From positions 1 through 64,000 of the forward strand of contig NZ_JAKFHA010000042.1 in the NCBI RefSeq assembly GCF_021502675.1: a stretch of 64,000 nucleotides of DNA, given 5' to 3'. The position numbers and the translations under genes are program-made. The stretch's first letter is position 1; each line of letters begins with the position of its first letter. Shown piece after piece: positions 60,828 through 64,000 of the stretch. The stretch comes from Yinghuangia soli. Its GTDB lineage: Bacteria; Actinomycetota; Actinomycetes; Streptomycetales; Streptomycetaceae. The notes under the pieces are model-generated. The model had not been told where the DNA came from. It did no database searches and saw only the letters and a program-made list of their open reading frames with translations.

Positions 60828-61472
60828 CTACTGCAGATGGCGGCGCGGCAGGCCGCCGGCGTTGCGCAGCTCGACCTCGACCGGCAGCCGGTGCAGTTCG
60901 ACGGCGTCCCGCCCGTGCTCGACGACCTCGTCCTGGACCGCGAGCAGGACGTCGCGCGGTTCGGCGCCGGCCTCGGTGCGGATGGCCAGCTTGAGCTTGG
61001 GACCGGGCCGCCGGACCACCAGCTGGGCGTGCGCGGACTCGACGCCCGGGATGCGCGCCAGGTCGTCGGCGATCGCGTCGGCCAGGGCGTAGCCGCTGAC
61101 CGTGATGGTGTCCGCGTCGTCGCCGACCAGGCCGAAGCCGGTGCCGAGGCCGGACGGTCCGCCGCCGGCGTCCTCGGACGTGTCGGCGACCCGGATGACC
61201 CGCACCGGGCGGCGCCGGAACTGCGCGAAGAACCACCACAGGCAGATGACCAGCAGCAGTCCGGGGACGCCGAAGGCGACCCACCACCACCAGCTCTCGT
61301 CGGTCAGCCGCTCGGTCTGGCTCGGCGTGATCAGCGGCTTGTCGCGGGTGCGCAGCAGGTCGCCCAGCTGGTCGTGCAGCCAGCCGCGCGAGCGGGCCAC
61401 CACGGCCAGGCCGCCGACCAGCAGGCCGAGGCCGACCACGGTGAGCAGGATGCGGTTCGCGATACGGCGCAT
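60828..61472 (-). CDS. amaP: alkaline shock response membrane anchor protein, AmaP
   Basis: A 214-residue protein with two membrane helices (ILLTVVGLGLLVGGLAVVA and WWWWVAFGVPGLLLVICLWW). A cytoplasmic C-terminal domain (VSGYALADAIADDLARIPGV, KLKLAIRTEAGAEP) is distantly Asp23-like. AmaP anchors Asp23 to the membrane in Gram-positive bacteria. It is the last gene of the Asp23 operon here, 9 nt after the DUF6286 gene. Confidence 0.85.
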   Translation of the reverse strand: MRRIANRILLTVVGLGLLVGGLAVVARSRGWLHDQLGDLLRTRDKPLITPSQTERLTDESWWWWVAFGVPGLLLVICLWWFFAQFRRRPVRVIRVADTSEDAGGGPSGLGTGFGLVGDDADTITVSGYALADAIADDLARIPGVESAHAQLVVRRPGPKLKLAIRTEAGAEPRDVLLAVQDEVVEHGRDAVELHRLPVEVELRNAGGLPRRHLQ

Positions 61473-61481
61473 GAGGTCCCG

Positions 61482-62144
61482 TCACCTCCCGCTGGAGGGC
61501 TGGAGCCGGACGTCGACGCGCGGCACCCGGGCGAGCAGCAGGGCGTCCGCCCGCGCGCGCAGCGCGGTCTCCAGCTCGTCGTGCAGTTCGTCGGGGTCCC
61601 GGAAGTGGTAGTCGACGCGGAGCACCGCTTTGCGGCGCGTCACGCGGACCCGTGCGTCCAGGACGCCGGTGGAGGACAGTGCGGTGTGCCGCAGCAGGTT
61701 GCCCGCGGTACGCCGGGTCATGTACGCGGTCATGTCCGGGCCGACCGGCTGCAGCGGCAGCAGATGCCGCCGCCCCGGGGTCCAGGCCAGGACGAGAAGC
61801 CACAGGCCGAGCACCGCGGCGATCGCGCCGCCGACCCACACGGACTGCTCCGACCACTTGTGGGTCTGCACCCAGTCGAGCGTGTCGTATGCCCATTGCG
61901 GGGTGCGCTCCAGGCGGGCCGCGATGCCGAAGTAGAGCAGCACGCCGGCCGCGCCGCCGAGCACCAGCGCGGTCAGCGCGGCCACGAAGCCGCGCGGCGA
62001 CCAGGCGCGGCGCGGCTTGCGGGCGACGGCTCCGGGGCCGGCTTCCGCGGGGCCGTTCGGGTCGTCCGGCTGTCCCGGGTCGGCGGGGTCTCCGGGGCCG
62101 CCCGGTTGCCCCGGCTTGTCCAGGGGCGCGTCGAGCACGTTCAC
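61482..62144 (-). CDS. DUF6286-type membrane protein of the Asp23 operon
   Basis: A 220-residue protein. The N-terminus is a Gly/Pro/Asp-rich cytoplasmic stretch. Two membrane helices follow (GFVAALTALVLGGAAGVLLY and VWVGGAIAAVLGLWLLVLAW), then a C-terminal domain with alternating strands and charged helices (RRKAVLRVDYHFRDPDELHD) similar to the Asp23 fold. This combination fits the DUF6286 family of actinomycete Asp23 loci. The GTG at 62144 overlaps the stop of the upstream Asp23 gene (GTGA). Confidence 0.78.
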   Translation of the reverse strand: MNVLDAPLDKPGQPGGPGDPADPGQPDDPNGPAEAGPGAVARKPRRAWSPRGFVAALTALVLGGAAGVLLYFGIAARLERTPQWAYDTLDWVQTHKWSEQSVWVGGAIAAVLGLWLLVLAWTPGRRHLLPLQPVGPDMTAYMTRRTAGNLLRHTALSSTGVLDARVRVTRRKAVLRVDYHFRDPDELHDELETALRARADALLLARVPRVDVRLQPSSGR

Positions 62145-62515
62145 TGCACGCGCCTCCTGCCCTTGCCGATCCGGGTCATCCGGCCGACCACCACGTCGAT
62201 GCGCACCACCGGCATGCCGGTGAGGCGCTCCACGTCGGACCGGACGCGCTGCCGGACCGCACCGGCCATGTCCTTGACCGGCCCGGGGTAGGGCACGTCG
62301 AGGTCCAGCCGCACGGTCGCGTGGTCGTTGCGCAGTTTCACGCCGGCCTTGGGGTCGCGCAGCTTGGTGTCGGGGGCGGCCGTGCCGGTCGCCTCGCGGG
62401 CCGCGCGGGCCGCGATCTTCTCCACCACGCGCTCGCCGATGCGCAGCGAGCCGCGGTAGGCGGGCGGCGCGGGCGGCTCCAGATGCGAGGGGCCGTCGAT
62501 GCGCGAATGCGCCAT
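62141..62515 (-). CDS. Asp23/Gls24 family envelope stress protein
   Basis: A 124-residue Asp23-domain protein: RGSLRIGERVVEKIAARAAR, then LDLDVPYPGPVKDMAGAVRQ and ERLTGMPVVRIDVVVGRM. Asp23 is an abundant cytoplasmic protein that sits under the membrane via AmaP and protects against alkaline and cell-wall stress. It is one of two Asp23 genes in this operon. Its ATG lies at the stop of the 60-residue membrane protein. Confidence 0.85.
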   Translation of the reverse strand: MAHSRIDGPSHLEPPAPPAYRGSLRIGERVVEKIAARAAREATGTAAPDTKLRDPKAGVKLRNDHATVRLDLDVPYPGPVKDMAGAVRQRVRSDVERLTGMPVVRIDVVVGRMTRIGKGRRRVQ

Positions 62516-62697
62516 CAGCGGCGCCGGCCGCGCGACGAGAACAGCTCGCTCAGGTCCAGGTCGCCGTCGAAGTAACGGCCGGCCAGGAAGCCCACCGCGC
62601 CCAGTGCGGCAACGAGGAGGAACGCCCCGAATCCGCCGAGCGCGGCGGCCAGGCCGAGGGCCATGCCGACCAGCAGGCCCACGATGGGTGTGCTCAT
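62515..62697 (-). CDS. 60-residue glycine-rich membrane protein of the Asp23 operon
   Basis: A 60-residue protein: one long or two short Gly/Ala-rich membrane segments (VGLLVGMALGLAAALGGFGA and FLLVAALGAVGFLAGRYFDG), then an acidic-basic tail (DLDLSELFSSRGRRR). Similar DUF2273-like proteins accompany Asp23 in Firmicutes and actinomycetes and probably help anchor it. It overlaps the next Asp23 gene by one base. Confidence 0.8.
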   Translation of the reverse strand: MSTPIVGLLVGMALGLAAALGGFGAFLLVAALGAVGFLAGRYFDGDLDLSELFSSRGRRR

Positions 62698-62740
62698 GAC
62701 TACCTACTCCTACGTCGCGTGCTTCGCGTCCGGGTCGCGC

Positions 62741-63025
62741 TCACCGGACGCGCGGATTCTGCCGCCGCCGGTGCCGCTCCATGATCGCCCGCCACATCTG
62801 CGCGGGCAGGGACCCACGCCGGTACACCGTCGTCTCCGCTGCGGCCGGCGCTCCCTGGCCGGGCACGGGCCCCGCCGCCCCAGGGGCGAGCAGGGCCCGG
62901 TACCGCACCAGCCCGGCGACGAACTCCGCGGGGTCGCCACCCCGGTCCGGATGCCGGGTCTTGATGAACTCCCGGTATTCCCGCAGCAGTTCACGGCGTT
63001 CAAGGTCATCCGGATCAGATTTCAC
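62741..63025 (-). CDS. small protein with a J-domain-like HPD helix
   Basis: A 94-residue protein. LREYREFIKTRHPDRGGDPA is the second-helix end and HPD loop of a DnaJ-type J domain, followed by EFVAGLVRYRALLAP as the third helix. The first J-domain helix is missing, and the C-terminus (RRGSLPAQMWRAIMERHRRR) is basic. It is too short for a full co-chaperone; whether it stimulates DnaK is unknown. It lies inside the Asp23 operon, 15 nt downstream of the first Asp23 gene. The start is GTG at 63023-63025. Confidence 0.75.
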   Translation of the reverse strand: MKSDPDDLERRELLREYREFIKTRHPDRGGDPAEFVAGLVRYRALLAPGAAGPVPGQGAPAAAETTVYRRGSLPAQMWRAIMERHRRRQNPRVR

Positions 63026-63040
63026 CGTCGGGCCGCCCGT

Positions 63041-63544
63041 TCACTGAAGCTGGCGGTCGCTTTCGCCTTCGTGCTCGATGTGGATGTCGTCGACCGAGAT
63101 GTTGACCTCGACGACCTCGAGCGCCGTCATGCGTTCGACCGAAGTGATGACGTTCTCCCGCACCGCCGCCGCCAGTTCGGCGATCGGCACACCGTAGTCG
63201 ACCACGATGGCCAGGTCCACGGCGCACTGCTTCTCGCCGACCTCGACGCTGACGCCCTGCGCCACGTTGGGCTTGCCGCCCGGGACCCGCTGGCGCACCG
63301 CGGCGAACGCACGCGCCGCGCCGCTGCCCAGCGCGTAGACGCCGGAGATGTCGCGGGCCGCGATGCCCGCGATCTTGGCGACCACGCCGTCCGCGATGGA
63401 CGTTCGCCCCCGATCGGAGGTCAACCTCGCCACCTCGGTAGAACGCCCCTGCCCCGGGACGCGCTCCGCCCCCTCCTTCTCCACCGCCTGCGATCCGCTC
63501 CGTTGGGTCGTCGTGTCCGCCATCGACGCACTTCCCTTCGCCAT
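63041..63544 (-). CDS. Asp23/Gls24 family envelope stress protein, first gene of operon
   Basis: A 167-residue Asp23-domain protein: TSIADGVVAKIAGIAARDIS, VYALGSGAARAFAAVRQRV, CAVDLAIVVDYGVPIAELAA and ALEVVEVNISVDDIHIE. The first 45 residues are polar and variable. The ATG at 63542-63544 has GGGGGA upstream; an internal ATG at 63521-63523 with AAGGGA is equally likely. It leads an operon of six genes: Asp23, J-like, 60-residue membrane protein, Asp23, DUF6286, AmaP. The likely promoter is in 63545-63767; its sigma specificity was not resolved. Confidence 0.87.
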   Translation of the reverse strand: MAKGSASMADTTTQRSGSQAVEKEGAERVPGQGRSTEVARLTSDRGRTSIADGVVAKIAGIAARDISGVYALGSGAARAFAAVRQRVPGGKPNVAQGVSVEVGEKQCAVDLAIVVDYGVPIAELAAAVRENVITSVERMTALEVVEVNISVDDIHIEHEGESDRQLQ

Positions 63545-63767
63545 AGGATTTTCCCCCTGGTGTCCGAACCTGCACATGCCCTATCCACGGGTCGTCACAC
63601 CTGTACCAAGGTTATGAGCAGTTCGCCGCCGGAACAGGGACCGAACCACCGTTCCTTGGCACGAGAGTGCACGCGCCGTGTGAACGGGGCAGCGTTCGGA
63701 TGAACGTGCGGGACCGCTGCCAGACGATGCCGGACGATGCCGGATGACGCCGGATGAAGAGGCCACC

Positions 63768-64000
63768 ATGGGACGAACCGAAGCTTCGGACGACGCCGCC
63801 ACCGCGATGCCGACCGCTGCGGAACTGCTCGCGGCCGGCTCCATGCCGACCGCGACCGCACTGCTGGCCGCCACCGCGGCAAGCCCGGCGGCCGGCACCG
63901 CCCCCGCAAAGGACGCGCATTCGCCGGCCGCCCCGGCCGCGAAGCGCGGCGGCCTGGCCGGCCTGGAGGCCGCGCTGGGTCTGGGTGAGGCCCCGGAGTC
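63768..64000 (+). CDS. hypothetical protein, N-terminal part, runs off the window
   Basis: At least 77 residues with no stop before the edge. The N-terminus has a short internal repeat (MPTAAELLAAG and MPTATALLAAT), followed by Ala/Pro-rich sequence (AKDAHSPAAPAAKRGG) and GLAGLEAALGLGEAPES. AAGAGG lies before the ATG. The 5' leader at 63725-63757 has short GATGCCGGAC-type repeats. The function cannot be read from this part. Confidence 0.5.
   Translation, partial: MGRTEASDDAATAMPTAAELLAAGSMPTATALLAATAASPAAGTAPAKDAHSPAAPAAKRGGLAGLEAALGLGEAPE

Overview
The window is very GC-rich chromosomal DNA with GTG/TTG starts, GGAGG-type ribosome binding sites and many ATGA/GTGA gene overlaps. This is typical of a Streptomyces-like actinomycete. 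The fabI-fabG, tldD-pmbA, kptA, DUF3099 and moaA order, the Asp23/AmaP operon, SigE-family sigma factors and DUF6412 next to a YidC paralogue all point to Streptomycetaceae or a close relative. The genus cannot be fixed from the sequence alone. No rRNA, tRNA, insertion sequence, CRISPR array or origin was found. The last gene runs off the right edge.

Left part (1-20 kb): an MMPL transporter, the FASII pair fabG-fabI with a small membrane protein, tldD-pmbA, kptA, a DUF3099 membrane protein, a small Cys/His protein, moaA, and a membrane-anchored M15B peptidase. A branched-chain amino acid type ABC system follows. Its binding lipoprotein and a second lipoprotein are on the minus strand. A membrane protein with a Zn-site-like motif, a fused LivH-LivM permease and two ATPases are on the plus strand.

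Middle part (20-35 kb) is more accessory: an amidohydrolase overlapping a DEDDh exonuclease, a YidC paralogue with a Lys/Asn/Ser-rich linker next to a DUF6412 protein, and about 1.2 kb of repeat-rich non-coding DNA. Then come an ATP-grasp enzyme paired with a PLD/DUF5919-like protein, and a STAND-like NTPase with nine C-terminal repeats divergent from a membrane-anchored repeat protein. The first of two paralogous SigE sigma/membrane-regulator pairs, an MHS transporter, a SnoaL-like/kinase-like pair and a GntR regulator with operator-like palindromes complete this part.

Right part (35-64 kb): a diaminopimelate decarboxylase-family enzyme divergent from a PucR regulator, with an APC permease and a class C beta-lactamase-fold hydrolase. 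Next are a thioesterase, an HxlR/imine-reductase-like divergent pair, and a probable catabolic cluster (two amidohydrolases, SDR, acetoacetate decarboxylase-like protein) divergent from a TetR regulator with a perfect operator palindrome. These are followed by the second SigE pair, a Zn-binding small protein, a soluble Ser/Thr kinase with a C-terminal repeat region, a metallophosphoesterase, SURF1, a sirtuin, a Zn-dependent alcohol dehydrogenase, an atypical SDR, and the Asp23/AmaP envelope-stress operon. Strong GC-rich hairpins separate most convergent gene pairs.
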